NCBI RefSeq assembly: GCF_036195325.1
Contig: NZ_CP108101.1
Coordinates: forward strand, 1,922,001-1,986,000
DNA from: Streptomyces sp. NBC_00234
GTDB lineage: Bacteria; Actinomycetota; Actinomycetes; Streptomycetales; Streptomycetaceae
Reading direction: 5' to 3'
Length of the DNA: 64,000 bases
Part shown: one piece after another, positions 32,801 to 41,834 of the stretch
How positions within the stretch are numbered: the first letter of the stretch is position 1
How the letters are laid out: the number at the start of each line of letters is the position of its first letter
Notes under the pieces: model-generated
The model's input: only the letters and a program-made list of their open reading frames with translations
Database searches by the model: none
Told to the model about the DNA's origin: nothing
Made by a program: the position numbers and the translations under genes

Positions 32801-33315
32801 CCCGCGATCGCGCCGATGCTCTCCAGTCGGTGGCTGTTCTCCAGGCCCTCGGGGACCGTGGCCGCGGTCAGGGAACGGGCCCCGGACGACGGGTAGTCGA
32901 CGATGAGCGGCAGCTCGCCGCCGTTGCGAAGGCCCTGGGCTTCGAGGGTGTCGATGTCGAAGAGGGCCGTGTCCAGGCGCCCGGACTGCAGCAACGCCCA
33001 TGCGTCCAGCGGCACCACGGACAGCGAGCCGTTCCGGTCCGTGGTGATCGCCTGGGTGCCCGCCCGGCCCGGGCCGGGCTCCAGCACGGCCCCCCGCTTG
33101 CCGCCCGGCAGCTGCCAGACCCGCACGGTGTCGCCCGTGATCAGCGGAAGGGTGTGCGACCTCGCCCCGGCGGGCGGGGCTGCGGGAGTGCCGGCGGGCG
33201 CGGGCCCGGCGCCCGCCGCACCGCCGCCCTGCATCACCGTGGTGACGGCCAGGGCCGCGGCGAGCAGGGCGCCCAGCCGTATGCGACGACGGGAAGGGGG
33301 TCGTGAGGGTCTCAT
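29899..33315 (-). CDS. Secreted subtilisin-like serine protease
   Basis: 1,138 residues. An Arg-rich signal peptide precedes a long propeptide. The S8 domain has Asp in VAVLDTGVDPTHP, His in HYGHGTHVAATVAGS and Ser in LSGTSMATPHVAGAAALL. About 650 residues of beta-sandwich domains follow, without clear homology to named modules. Subtilisins of this size are common in Streptomyces and take part in extracellular protein turnover or processing of other secreted enzymes. The ATG at 33315 shares its A with the stop of the small TusA-like gene, so translation is coupled; a GTG one codon upstream is possible. It is convergent with ctaA. Confidence 0.9.
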   Translation of the reverse strand: MRPSRPPSRRRIRLGALLAAALAVTTVMQGGGAAGAGPAPAGTPAAPPAGARSHTLPLITGDTVRVWQLPGGKRGAVLEPGPGRAGTQAITTDRNGSLSVVPLDAWALLQSGRLDTALFDIDTLEAQGLRNGGELPLIVDYPSSGARSLTAATVPEGLENSHRLESIGAIAGTADRAGAVDLWKDLTAESGPAAATARTTLSGGVSRVWLDRMVKASLDRSVPQIGAPEAWQAGYDGKGVKVAVLDTGVDPTHPDVKDALVESRNFTPDADAVDHYGHGTHVAATVAGSGAASGGRLKGVAPGAQILNGKVLADRGGGQASWIIEGMEWAAASGADIISMSLGGPAGRVDAGDPMVEAVDRISKDSGTLFVIASGNDSGAVSTPGVADSALTVGAVDKQDVLAAFSNFGPRLGDSALKPDITAPGVGIVAARAAGTSLGTLVGDQYTTLSGTSMATPHVAGAAALLAQQHPDWTGQQLKAALMSSAEPSSAVTAWKQGAGRADVARAVRQNVTVDGNVSFGLLPFARPYAKAERTLTYRNQGDGPVTLDLSADFARTSGGAGKAGLVLSADRIEIPAGGATDVTASFAPQSGDQGSWAGRITATAADGVRVTAAVGGVVQTPISRLSVTGTDRAGAPAAGASGWLVMNLDTDSVEYRSFDAEGRDHQDLPAGRYSVWSWIVTPGKDGGAPSLSLDPVPDLTVGEDPISLDFDARDDVRLSVVTPRSTDRRELTVGVFRTDSSGQRFLTQYFGAGAASDVYVQPGGTAVSVGNFELTSQWFLTEAGKSPADASYTYDLMFAEKRKVGQDLSYRPDSTNTATVRARYFAPGGPETAKVEHQSRMLMRPYGTYINISGRMVTLGKERTEYLTADRLVSFQDKVTVSGADGSYRTSAYDGNRSYTPGAKEDMDYFGPVVRPALDTTGTYQPYRLKDTLAVHVPEWVDGSDQHRTRAVGAYDRTAGRIYRNGELLRSGAGIWGLTATTPEKASYRMELDVDRTASWWTRSTSTRTAWTFVSERPADGVKAGIPLLSADYSLPSVRMDGTVPEGHAVPFTVGMRRPAGAPEPTVGELTVEVSYDGGTTWTAAPGERDGNRLTGAITPPKEGLGDGFVALRVKAADTEGNAFEQTVLRAVQYAAK

Positions 33316-33605
33316 CACATCTCCGGGGGTGAAGGGACGGCAGGGAGTGTGTTCTTGGCGATCCGGAACACCGAGGCGGCACCGTTCCGCGGGCCCGCGC
33401 TCAGCGCGTGACCCCGGGCCGCGCACCAGCCGGGCAGGGCGGTGTGCACGCCCGGTCCGGTGGCGAGGAGCTCCAGCACCGACGCGCGGGGAAGCGCCTC
33501 CACGCGCCGCGTCAGCAGCGGCTCGACGCGCTCCCACGGCTCGCCGCCGGCGTCGACGACCACCGCGGGGGGCGGGGTGTCCTCGGCGGTCGGGCGTACG
33601 GGCAT
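33315..33605 (-). CDS. Degenerate TusA/SirA-like small protein coupled to the subtilisin
   Basis: 96 residues. The fold pattern VVVDAGGEPWERVEPLL ... LLATGPGVHTALPGWCAARGHALSA ... VFRIAK follows the TusA sulfur-carrier family, but the sulfur-accepting CPxP motif is replaced by GEPWERVEP, so it cannot carry sulfur in the usual way. The later Cys in PGWCAARGH is kept. ATG 33605 has GAGGAG upstream, and its stop overlaps the subtilisin ATG (TGATG). A role linked to the protease, or simply translational coupling, is possible. The function is unknown. Confidence 0.75.
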   Translation of the reverse strand: MPVRPTAEDTPPPAVVVDAGGEPWERVEPLLTRRVEALPRASVLELLATGPGVHTALPGWCAARGHALSAGPRNGAASVFRIAKNTLPAVPSPPEM

Positions 33606-33673
33606 GGACGGCTCCTCGGGACGGCCTGGGCACTTCGGCCCGCCGACCGTAGGCGGGGGCCATTACCCGGCCA

Positions 33674-36600
33674 TTAACAGGCCCCCGGATGGGCGGAATT
33701 CGGCGTTCGGACCTGTTCGGCGCGGGCTTCGGCGAGTTGGCCGGTGAGCCGGCGTACGGCGTCCAGGGCCTGCGCGTCACCGCTCTCCGCGGCGAGCTGC
33801 GCGCACTCCTCCAGCGCCTCCTGGGCCTCGTCCAACTCGCCGCAGTGCAGGCAGATCTCGACCAGGTGGGCCAGCGCGAAGGCAAGGCACCAGCTGATCC
33901 CGAAGGGCCGGACCAGATCGATCGCGCCTGCCGCCCCGGCCCGGGCTGCGGCCAGGTCTCCCGTGGCGAGGTCGATCCTGGCCAGGCTGCCGCGTTCGAA
34001 GGCGATCAGGGCGGGGTCGCCGCCGCGCTCGGCAAGCCGCAGGGAACGGTGCCGGAAGGTCCGTGCCTCCTCGTGCCGGCCCGCGTCCAGGGCGAGTTGG
34101 CTGAGCATGGAGAGCACCGTGGTGAGCAGACCCGCGTCCCCGGCCGCCTCGGCGTGCACGAGTGACTGCCGGGACGCCTCCTCGGCCTCGTCGGTACGTC
34201 CCAGCAGCGCCAGGCACACGGCGCGGTTGCCGACGGCCCGCCCCCGCAACAGCTCGGGGTTCTCGTCGCCGACGACGCCGGGGTCGAGCCCGCGGGCGAT
34301 CTCCTCCGCGCGCAGGGCCGCCGCCAGACCCGACCCGTACCGTCCGAGATGGAGGTCGACGACGCCCGTCGCCAGCGCGTACACGGCTTTCGTCGCCGTG
34401 GTCAGGGGCACCTCGGGCAGCGGTGTGCCGTCGAGCATGGTGCGGGCCTCACGCACGTGCCCCGCCCGGCAGAGCAGTTCCGCGAGGGCTGCCGCAGTGC
34501 GTACGGCGTCGTCGTGGTCCCCCGCACGGGACCGGGTGCGCAGCGCCGCGCGCAGGGCGCTCTCCGCCTCCGGGTACCGGGCCAGCCGCCGGAGTACGAG
34601 GGCGTGTTCGTGCCGGGCCTCCGCTCCCGCCGCGCTCTCGTCCGAGGCGTCGAGCAGAGTGATCAGTTCGCGGTAGTAGCGGTCGGCACTGTCGTTGGCG
34701 TACAGCGCCGCCGCCCGCCGGGCCGCCCGGCGCACCCAGTGCACCGCGCGCGGGTCGTCGGCCCGTACGAAGTGCAGGGCGAGCGTGTCGACCGCCTCGC
34801 GGCGCCGGCCCAGGGCGGCGTCGCCGTGGGCGCCGTGCAGGACGCGGCGGCGCGCGGCGGTGAGCCGGCCGTAGCAGGCCAGCCGGACCAGCGGGTGCCG
34901 GAAGGTGTATCCGGGGACGGGCCGTCCGCCGGCCACCACATCGCGTTCCTCGGCGAGTCCGGCGACGAGGATCTCGTCGAGCGCCCCGGCGCAGGCCGCG
35001 GGGGGCAGCGGCGGGTGCAGCGCCGCCCCGGCGACCTCGATCACCTCGGACAACGGCACGTCGCCGCCCGCCGTGGCCAGGACATCGACCACGGCACGGG
35101 CCGAGGGGGAGAGCCGGGCCAGGCGCGCATCGACGGTGGAGCGTACGGCCTCGGGCAGACCGATGCCGCCGAGGTCGGCCGCCGCCGGGGAGGGCAGTCC
35201 GTGGTCGATCAGTCCGGCGAGTTCCGAGGCGAACAGCGGATTGCCCGCCGAGAGGCGGAAGACGTCGGCGAGGCGGCTGTCGGTCGCCGCGAGCCCGCCG
35301 GCCAGACCGGCGACGAGGCGCGCGCAGTCGGCCTCGCCCAGCCGCATGAGCTCCAGCCGACGGGCCAGCCCCTGGCCGAGGGCGGCGTCGAGGATACGGC
35401 GGCGGGCCGGGACCGAACCGAGGTCCTCCTCCCGGAACGCCGCGATGAACCGGCGGTTCTGGGACCCCGTGGTGCGGGCCAGGTGGTAGAGGAGCTGGAG
35501 GGAGCCCAGATCAGTGTCGTGCAGGTCGTCGAGTACGACGAGGACGCCACCGGGCCGGTCACGGGCGAAGTCGGTGAGCACACCGGAGACCGCGTGGAAG
35601 AGCCGGGAGCGTTCCTCCTCCGGCCCGGCGACGGCCGGTACCGGCGCACCGAGCTCCGGGACCAGGGCGGCCAGTTCGGGGTGGGCGGCACGGATCGCGG
35701 CACGTTCCGCGGTGGGCCGGCCGGCCAGATGCGCGTGCAGCGCGTCGGCCCACGGTCCGTACGGGGTGCGGCCCTCCGCCTCGTGGGCGGTGCCCCACAG
35801 GACGAGTGTTCCCCGCCGGTGGGCGGCGCGGGCGGCCTCGCCGGCCAGCCGGGTCTTGCCGACGCCCGCCTCGCCCGCGACGAGGGTGAGCGGTGGCAGA
35901 CCGCCGGTCTCCGCCGTCAGGACCCGCAGTGCGTGGTCGCGGCCGACGAGCGGGGTGCGCGGGGCCCTGCGGATCGCGGCGGGGAGCGACGGGGACCGCG
36001 GCGCGGCGCCGGGTGCGTACCGGGGGGCCGGCACCGCGGCAGGACCGGCCCCGGATCGGGCGGCGTCTTCGTCGGGATCCTCCGCACGGGACTGCCGGGG
36101 GGCGTACCCGCCGAATCGGCCGAGCACTCGCTGGGCCCTGACCAGCCGTTCTCTGGCTCCCTCGTCCTCGGGGTCCCTGATCAGGGCGCGCTCCATCAGA
36201 CCGGCCGCCTCCTCCGCCTGCCCGGCCGCGAGCTGGGCGTCGGCCAGTGCGTGGCGGACCCGGTCGCGCAGCAGGCTCAGTTCGGCGCGGCGCGAGGCGG
36301 CCCACTCGGCGTAGGGGTCCTCCGGCAGGAGTTCGCGTTCGAGTGCTTCGAGGGCGGCGGCCCGCGTGACGAGGTCGAGGGCTCCGGTCAGGGCGGCGCG
36401 CGCCGCGCGTTCGGCCTCGTCGATGTCGACGGTGACCAGGTGCGGCGCGAGCATCAGGAGTTCGCCCTTGGCCAGCAGGTAGGCGGAGGGGCTGCGCGGC
36501 GGCAGTTCGGGCTGGAGGGCGTGACGGGCGGTGTGCAGCGCGACGCGGAGGTTGTTCCTGGCGGCTTCGGGGGTCGCCCCGGGCCGGCAGATCTCCATGA

Positions 36601-36763
36601 CCTGCTCGCGGTGCATCCGGTGTTCCGGCGCGAGGGCGAGCAGTTTGACGAGGGTACGGGCCCCCGGCCGGCGCCAGTGTTCCACCACGGGGGCGCCCTC
36701 GCGCTCGGCGTGGAAGCCGCCGAGCAGCCGTATGCGCAGCGGAGGCGCCTCGTCACCGATCAC
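33674..36763 (-). CDS. AfsR/SARP-family transcriptional regulator with AAA and TPR domains
   Basis: 1,029 residues. The N-terminus (about 8-100) is an OmpR-like winged helix of the SARP type (LRIRLLGGFHAEREGAP). A bacterial transcriptional activation domain follows to about 240. A STAND-type ATPase comes next, with Walker A GEAGVGKTRLAG and Walker B VLVVLDDLHDTD, and the second half is TPR-like helices. Such large SARPs activate secondary metabolism or secreted-protein genes. GTG 36763 is chosen because a -10 box lies 6 bases upstream (leaderless). The TusA-like and subtilisin genes start 68 bases downstream on the same strand, so they may be its targets or operon partners. No LuxR domain is present. 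Confidence 0.9.
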   Translation of the reverse strand: MIGDEAPPLRIRLLGGFHAEREGAPVVEHWRRPGARTLVKLLALAPEHRMHREQVMEICRPGATPEAARNNLRVALHTARHALQPELPPRSPSAYLLAKGELLMLAPHLVTVDIDEAERAARAALTGALDLVTRAAALEALERELLPEDPYAEWAASRRAELSLLRDRVRHALADAQLAAGQAEEAAGLMERALIRDPEDEGARERLVRAQRVLGRFGGYAPRQSRAEDPDEDAARSGAGPAAVPAPRYAPGAAPRSPSLPAAIRRAPRTPLVGRDHALRVLTAETGGLPPLTLVAGEAGVGKTRLAGEAARAAHRRGTLVLWGTAHEAEGRTPYGPWADALHAHLAGRPTAERAAIRAAHPELAALVPELGAPVPAVAGPEEERSRLFHAVSGVLTDFARDRPGGVLVVLDDLHDTDLGSLQLLYHLARTTGSQNRRFIAAFREEDLGSVPARRRILDAALGQGLARRLELMRLGEADCARLVAGLAGGLAATDSRLADVFRLSAGNPLFASELAGLIDHGLPSPAAADLGGIGLPEAVRSTVDARLARLSPSARAVVDVLATAGGDVPLSEVIEVAGAALHPPLPPAACAGALDEILVAGLAEERDVVAGGRPVPGYTFRHPLVRLACYGRLTAARRRVLHGAHGDAALGRRREAVDTLALHFVRADDPRAVHWVRRAARRAAALYANDSADRYYRELITLLDASDESAAGAEARHEHALVLRRLARYPEAESALRAALRTRSRAGDHDDAVRTAAALAELLCRAGHVREARTMLDGTPLPEVPLTTATKAVYALATGVVDLHLGRYGSGLAAALRAEEIARGLDPGVVGDENPELLRGRAVGNRAVCLALLGRTDEAEEASRQSLVHAEAAGDAGLLTTVLSMLSQLALDAGRHEEARTFRHRSLRLAERGGDPALIAFERGSLARIDLATGDLAAARAGAAGAIDLVRPFGISWCLAFALAHLVEICLHCGELDEAQEALEECAQLAAESGDAQALDAVRRLTGQLAEARAEQVRTPNSAHPGAC

Positions 36764-36798
36764 CGGGGCACTGTAGTGCGATCGGGCCCGCGGGTCAG
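36764..36798 (-). promoter_or_regulatory. Leaderless promoter of the SARP gene
   Basis: On the minus strand CTGACC (36798-36793), a 17-base spacer and TACAGT (36775-36770) are followed after 6 bases by the GTG start. The promoter overlaps the 3' end of the amidohydrolase gene. Confidence 0.5.
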
Positions 36799-37931
36799 CA
36801 GTCCAGCCGGTACACCCGCCGCGCATTGCCCGAGCCGATCATCGCGGCGACCCGTGCGGCGTCCGTGCGGGACCAGGCGCCGTCCGCCACCCAGCCGCCC
36901 AGCACCCGGCCGAGTGCCTCGCGGAACTGCCGCGCCCCGACCACGTGGAGTTCGGGCAGTGCCCGCGCCCCGGTGGAGAAGAGCAGCTTGCCGAACGGGG
37001 CGAGCTCCAGGGCTTCCGCGAGTACCGCGTCGGCGCGCGCTCCCGTACGGGCGAGGGCGGGTCCCAGATCCGCGTAGACATGCGGGTGGGCGCCCGCCAG
37101 CTGGGCGGCGCGCCGGTGGTGCGGATAGCTGTGCAGCAGCACCAGGTCGGTGCCGAGACCGGCGGTGGCGGCGGCGAACCCCGCCAGTCCCATCGGGTCG
37201 GCCGTGCCCAGGTGGAGCTGCAGCGGCAGTCCGCAGGCGACGGCACTCCACAGCAGATGCCCCAGCAGGACGGGGTCGGCCGGCGGACCGCAGCCGGTGC
37301 GGCGGTCTCCGGCGCCGCTGCGGGCCGCACGGCGTTCCGCCTCCCGGCCGGCGAGCCACCGGCCGGCCGCGGTGCGCACCTCCCCCGGGCCCGGCGGCCG
37401 TGGATTCCGGGCCGGGCCGTGGAGTGCGCCGGCCACCGAGGTGAAGGCGACCGCGGACGCGGAGGCCGCGTGGACGGCCTCGGCGAGGTTCACCAGGAAG
37501 GTGTCGGCCGTGCCGGAGGTGTCGGCCACCTGCTCGGCCAGCGCTTCGAGCCGGACGATCTCCCGGGCCTCGGCGCCGGCTGCCGAAGCGATCTCGGCGG
37601 GCCCCGTGAGGTCTCCGGGAAGCCCGGTGTCGACGAGATACGTGGCGACACCGGTGGCCCGCAGCAGGCGCCGGGTGGTCTCCACGACGCCCAGTTCCCT
37701 GCGCCTCGCGAGATAGCGGGCGGGCGCGCAGTGCGCTTCCAGGTCCAGCAGGGGCGGGCACCAGCGGCGTACGGAGAAGCCGGTCTGGGTGTCGAAGAAC
37801 GTGGTGCCCGGGGCGGGCCCGGAAGCGGCCGAGGACAGCTGGGCCTCGAAGGTGGCGAGGCCCAGCTCGGCGCGGAGCACCCCGTGGCAGTGCTGATCGA
37901 CCAGGTCCGCCACGGGCGGTGTGTCGGTCAT
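36795..37931 (-). CDS. Amidohydrolase-family protein (FluG-like/metal-dependent hydrolase)
   Basis: 378 residues of the TIM-barrel amidohydrolase superfamily. DLVDQHCHGVL near the N-terminus supplies the H-x-H-like metal site; PLQLHLGTADPMG and LLHSYPHHRRAAQLA carry later ligands, and HVYADLGPAL and FSTGARALPELH lie where barrel strands 7 and 8 end. The arrangement resembles the amidohydrolase half of FluG and related gamma-glutamyl hydrolases. The usual final Asp appears replaced (FSTGA rather than FSSDA), which may alter metal binding. The ATG follows GGGAGTCCC. The substrate is unknown. Confidence 0.75.
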   Translation of the reverse strand: MTDTPPVADLVDQHCHGVLRAELGLATFEAQLSSAASGPAPGTTFFDTQTGFSVRRWCPPLLDLEAHCAPARYLARRRELGVVETTRRLLRATGVATYLVDTGLPGDLTGPAEIASAAGAEAREIVRLEALAEQVADTSGTADTFLVNLAEAVHAASASAVAFTSVAGALHGPARNPRPPGPGEVRTAAGRWLAGREAERRAARSGAGDRRTGCGPPADPVLLGHLLWSAVACGLPLQLHLGTADPMGLAGFAAATAGLGTDLVLLHSYPHHRRAAQLAGAHPHVYADLGPALARTGARADAVLAEALELAPFGKLLFSTGARALPELHVVGARQFREALGRVLGGWVADGAWSRTDAARVAAMIGSGNARRVYRLDC

Positions 37932-38017
37932 CCGGGACTCCCTGCGATGGCGTGCGTATGCACGGCCTAACGGGTGAGCCCCGTGTCAGGTGTTGCCCGT
38001 GTGATGCCCCGAACGGC

Positions 38018-38374
38018 TCAGCGGTTGTTGGAGGGCCCGCCGAGCTGGATGCCGGCCATCCGGTTCCACTCGTACGGTCCTGTCCGGATCTTGGCGGCGA
38101 AGTCGCCGTCGAAGCTCTCGTGCATGGTGATCCCGGACTTCTGCGCCGCGCTGTCGGCCACGGCGTACGAGGGAGCGACGAGGTCGCCCCAGCCGCCGTC
38201 CTGTCCGACGAGGACGATGCGGGTACCCGACTGCCCTATGTGGGCGAGGTGGCCCTCGGCACCGCCGTGCGCCTTGGCGAACGCGCCGATCTGCTTGGCC
38301 AGCCGCGCCGCCCTGCGCTCCGCGCGGGCCGTCTGCTTGCTGTCCACCTGCTGGGTCTCTGCCGTCTCTGCCAT
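38018..38374 (-). CDS. Small conserved hypothetical protein
   Basis: 118 residues. A charged helical N-terminus (QTARAERRAARLAKQIGAFA) precedes a compact part with GTRIVLVGQDGGWGDLVAP and ESFDGDFAAKIRTGPYEWNRM. There is no signal peptide or known motif. The start is taken as ATG 38374, which has a TAGCAT -10 box 7 bases upstream and no ribosome site, so the mRNA is probably leaderless. It is conserved in this position among Streptomyces as far as I recall, but the function is unknown. Confidence 0.75.
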   Translation of the reverse strand: MAETAETQQVDSKQTARAERRAARLAKQIGAFAKAHGGAEGHLAHIGQSGTRIVLVGQDGGWGDLVAPSYAVADSAAQKSGITMHESFDGDFAAKIRTGPYEWNRMAGIQLGGPSNNR

Positions 38375-38387
38375 GAAAAGAATGCTA
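38375..38387 (-). promoter_or_regulatory. Leaderless promoter of the small hypothetical gene
   Basis: The minus-strand TAGCAT (38387-38382) lies 7 bases before the ATG at 38374. The -35 region falls in the ctaB terminator and is weak. Confidence 0.4.
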
Positions 38388-38407
38388 CCGAGGGGTAGAT
38401 CGACTGG

Positions 38408-38451
38408 CGACGGGCGGGCCACGTGGCCTGTGCCACGTGACCCGCCCGTCG
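38408..38451 (-). terminator. ctaB terminator
   Basis: Two 20-base arms (38408-38427 and 38432-38451) pair with a single mismatch around the loop CTGT, 20 bases after the ctaB stop. It insulates the next gene. Confidence 0.9.
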
Positions 38452-38471
38452 GCGGAGGTGCTTACGCGCGG

Positions 38472-39419
38472 TTACCGCAGGAAGGGGTCCACCGCGACGG
38501 CCACGAAGAGGAGCGACACATAGGTGATGGACCAGTGGAACAGCCGCATCTCCTTGAGCTTCGCGCCGGTCACTCCGGACTTGGCCCGGTTCTGCAGGCC
38601 GTGCGCCTCCCAGAGCCAGAAGCCGCCGGTCAGCAGGGCCACCGCCGTGTAGAACCAGCCGGTGTAGCCGAGCGGGGTCAGCAGCAGCGACACCGCCACC
38701 ATCACCCAGCTGTAGAGGACGATCTGGCGGGCGACCACCTGGTTGCTGGCGATGACCGGAAGCATCGGGACGCCGACCCGGGCGTAGTCGTCCTTCACCT
38801 TCATCGACAGCGGCCAGTAATGCGGCGGCGTCCAGAAGAAGATGACGGCGAACAGAATGACCGCGGCCCACGAGAGGGAATTGGTCACGGCCGACCAGCC
38901 GATGAGGACCGGCATGCAGCCGGCGATTCCGCCCCAGACGATGTTCTGCGAGGTACGGCGCTTCAGCAGCATCGTGTAGACGACGACGTAGAAGAGCAGA
39001 GCCCCGAGAGCGAGTGCCGCCGAGAGCCAGTTGACCAGCAGCCCGAACCACACGGTGGAAATCACCGCGAGGGAGATACCGAATACCAGGCACTCGACCG
39101 GGCTCACCATGCCGGTGACCAGCGGGCGCTGCGACGTACGGTCCATCAGCGCGTCGATGTCGCGGTCGATGTACATGTTCAGCGCGTTGGCACCGCCCGC
39201 GGAGAGATATCCGCCGATGGTGGTAGTGAGTACGAGCCACAGGTCTGGAACACCTTGAGCAGCCAGGAACATCACCGGAACGGTGGTGATGAGCAACAGC
39301 TCGATGATTCGTGGCTTCGTAAGCGCCACGAATGCCTTGATGCGGGCCCCGAACGGGCGATGGCCCCCTGGGCTCGGAGTCAAGGCGACCCCTGCGGGTC
39401 GGGACTCGACGGCCGTCAC
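38472..39419 (-). CDS. ctaB: Protoheme IX farnesyltransferase (heme O synthase)
   Basis: 315 residues with about nine membrane segments, UbiA superfamily. It adds farnesyl to protoheme to form heme O, the substrate of CtaA. The two Asp-rich motifs are [18 protein letters not shown] and [16 protein letters not shown]. The GTG at 39419 has AGGGG five bases upstream. A possible -10 box TACAGT lies about 75 bases upstream (39498-39493 on the minus strand). It is divergent from tkt with 293 bases between them. Confidence 0.95.
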   Translation of the reverse strand: MTAVESRPAGVALTPSPGGHRPFGARIKAFVALTKPRIIELLLITTVPVMFLAAQGVPDLWLVLTTTIGGYLSAGGANALNMYIDRDIDALMDRTSQRPLVTGMVSPVECLVFGISLAVISTVWFGLLVNWLSAALALGALLFYVVVYTMLLKRRTSQNIVWGGIAGCMPVLIGWSAVTNSLSWAAVILFAVIFFWTPPHYWPLSMKVKDDYARVGVPMLPVIASNQVVARQIVLYSWVMVAVSLLLTPLGYTGWFYTAVALLTGGFWLWEAHGLQNRAKSGVTGAKLKEMRLFHWSITYVSLLFVAVAVDPFLR

Positions 39420-39608
39420 GCACACCCCTGACAGAGAAATCCCAGCAAGCTCCGGGAGTGAAGGCCCGGTAAAGACTTGCGCGAACCAGACCACTGTAGA
39501 CGTTGCGGATACGCCGCCCTTCGCGGGGGTGGGCTCGTGTTGGGGTGGCGCCGCAATGAACGGGCGCCTTCCGTCAAGAGGCGAACTCCGCAGGTCGCCG
39601 TCAGGCTG

Positions 39609-39648
39609 GAAAGTACTCGAAAGTAGCGCGTTCCGTCGGGGGTAGGCT
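39609..39648 (+). promoter_or_regulatory. Candidate tkt promoter with tandem repeat over the -35 region
   Basis: GAAAGTA occurs at 39609-39615 and 39619-39625 (10-base period). The second copy ends 17 bases before TAGGCT (39643-39648), a good -10 box, so the repeats occupy the -35 position. This is typical of activator-dependent promoters. It would drive tkt-tal-zwf-opcA-pgl. Confidence 0.45.
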
Positions 39649-39712
39649 CGACACCGCCCGGTGCGGTAACCAGCCACCGGTTTACGACAGTGGAGAGGAG
39701 CCCTGACTCAGG

Positions 39713-41800
39713 GTGAGCACCAAGCCGACCACCACAGACCTCCAGTGGACCGAATTGGACCAGCGGGCCGTGGACACTGTCCGCGTCCTCGCCGCGGACG
39801 CCGTACAGAAGGTCGGAAACGGCCACCCGGGTACGGCGATGAGCCTGGCTCCCGCCGCGTACACCCTCTTCCAGAAGGTGATGCGGCACGACCCCGCGGA
39901 CGCGGAATGGGTCGGCCGTGACCGGTTCGTCCTCTCTGCGGGCCACTCGAGCCTGACCCTCTACATCCAGCTCTACCTGGCCGGGTACGGCCTGGAGCTC
40001 GATGACCTCAAGGCGTTCCGCACCTGGGGTTCCAAGACCCCGGGGCACCCGGAGTACGGCCACACCACGGGCGTGGAGACGACGACCGGCCCGCTCGGCC
40101 AGGGTGTCGCCAACGCCGTCGGTATGGCCATGGCCGCCCGCTACGAGCGCGGTCTGTTCGATCCGGAGGCGGCCCCCGGCACCTCCCCGTTCGACCACAA
40201 CGTCTGGGTCATCGCCGGTGACGGCTGCCTCCAGGAGGGCATCTCCGCCGAGGCGTCCTCGCTGGCCGGGCACCAGAAGCTCGGCAACCTCACGATGCTG
40301 TGGGACGACAACCACATCTCGATCGAGGGCGACACGGAGACCGCGGTCTCCGAGGACACCCTGAAGCGTTACGAGGCGTACGGCTGGCACGTCCAGCGCG
40401 TCGAGCAGCTGCCCAGCGGCGACCTCGACCCGGCGGGTCTGTACAAGGCGCTGCAGGCGGCCAAGGCCGAGACGGAGCGCCCGTCGTTCATCGCGGCCCG
40501 CTCGATCATCGCCTGGCCCGCCCCGAACGCCCAGGACACCGAGGCCGCGCACGGCTCGGCGCTCGGCGACGACGAGGTCGCGGCCACCAAGCGGGTGCTC
40601 GGCTTCGACCCCGAGAAGAGCTTCGAGGTCTCCGACGAGGTCATCGCGCACACCCGTGAGGCGCTGGACCGCGGCCGTGAGGTCAAGGCCGAGTGGGAGA
40701 AGTCCCTCGCCGCGTGGCGCACCGCCAACCCGGAGCGCGCCGCCGAGTTCGACCGGATCTCCGCGGGCGAGCTGCCCACGGGCTGGGAAGAGAAGCTCCC
40801 GCTCTTCGAGGCCGGTAAGAGCGTCGCCACGCGCGCGGCCTCCGGCAAGGTCCTCCAGGCCCTGGGCGAGGTCGTCCCCGAGCTGTGGGGCGGCTCCGCC
40901 GACCTGGCGGGCTCGAACAACACCACGATCGACAAGACGTCGTCGTTCCTCCCGGCGGGCAACCCCCTGCCCGAGGCGGACCCGTACGGCCGCACGATCC
41001 ACTTCGGCATCCGCGAGCACGCCATGGCCGCCGCCATGAACGGCATCGCGCTGCACGGCCACACCCGCATCTACGGCGGCACCTTCCTGGTGTTCTCCGA
41101 CTACATGCGCAACGCCGTGCGGCTGTCCGCGCTGATGCACCTTCCGGTGACGTACGTGTGGACGCACGACTCGATCGGCCTCGGCGAGGACGGCCCGACC
41201 CACCAGCCGGTGGAGCACCTGGCCTCGCTGCGCGCGATCCCGGGCCTGAACGTCGTGCGCCCGGCCGACGCGAACGAGACCACCATCGCCTGGCGCGAGA
41301 TCCTGCGCCGCTACACCAAGGTGTTCGGCAAGGGCGCCCCGCACGGACTGGCGCTGACCCGCCAGGGCGTGCCGACGTACGAGGCGAACGAGGACGCCGC
41401 CAAGGGCGGGTACGTGCTCTTCGACGCCGAGGGCGGCAAGCCCGAGGTCGTGCTGATCGGCACCGGCTCCGAGGTGCACCTGGCCGTCGAGGCGCGTGAG
41501 CAGCTCCAGGCCGCCGGTGTGCCGACGCGCGTCGTGTCGATGCCGTGCGTCGAGTGGTTCGAGGAGCAGGACCAGGCGTACAAGGACAGCGTTCTGCCGC
41601 CGTCCGTGAAGGCCCGTGTGGCCGTCGAGGCGGGCATCGGCCTGACCTGGCACCGGTACGTCGGCGACGCCGGACGGATCGTCTCGCTGGAGCACTTCGG
41701 TGCCTCCGCGGACGCCAAGGTCCTCTTCCGCGAGTTCGGCTTCACCGCCGAGCACGTCGCTGCCGCCGCCCGGGAATCCCTGGCCGCCTCCGCGCGCTGA
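39713..41800 (+). CDS. tkt: Transketolase
   Basis: 695 residues, full length. It moves two-carbon units between sugar phosphates using thiamine diphosphate. The cofactor motif GDGCLQEG runs into the metal-binding Asn region [12 protein letters not shown], and [19 protein letters not shown] and [18 protein letters not shown] form the substrate and pyrimidine domain. The N-terminus has [14 protein letters not shown]. The GTG start has GAGAGGAG about 17 bases upstream, which is rather far. It is the first gene of the pentose-phosphate operon. Confidence 0.97.
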   Translation: MSTKPTTTDLQWTELDQRAVDTVRVLAADAVQKVGNGHPGTAMSLAPAAYTLFQKVMRHDPADAEWVGRDRFVLSAGHSSLTLYIQLYLAGYGLELDDLKAFRTWGSKTPGHPEYGHTTGVETTTGPLGQGVANAVGMAMAARYERGLFDPEAAPGTSPFDHNVWVIAGDGCLQEGISAEASSLAGHQKLGNLTMLWDDNHISIEGDTETAVSEDTLKRYEAYGWHVQRVEQLPSGDLDPAGLYKALQAAKAETERPSFIAARSIIAWPAPNAQDTEAAHGSALGDDEVAATKRVLGFDPEKSFEVSDEVIAHTREALDRGREVKAEWEKSLAAWRTANPERAAEFDRISAGELPTGWEEKLPLFEAGKSVATRAASGKVLQALGEVVPELWGGSADLAGSNNTTIDKTSSFLPAGNPLPEADPYGRTIHFGIREHAMAAAMNGIALHGHTRIYGGTFLVFSDYMRNAVRLSALMHLPVTYVWTHDSIGLGEDGPTHQPVEHLASLRAIPGLNVVRPADANETTIAWREILRRYTKVFGKGAPHGLALTRQGVPTYEANEDAAKGGYVLFDAEGGKPEVVLIGTGSEVHLAVEAREQLQAAGVPTRVVSMPCVEWFEEQDQAYKDSVLPPSVKARVAVEAGIGLTWHRYVGDAGRIVSLEHFGASADAKVLFREFGFTAEHVAAAARESLAASAR

Positions 41801-41834
41801 CGCCGGTATACGACTAGTAGGAGATGCAATTCCC

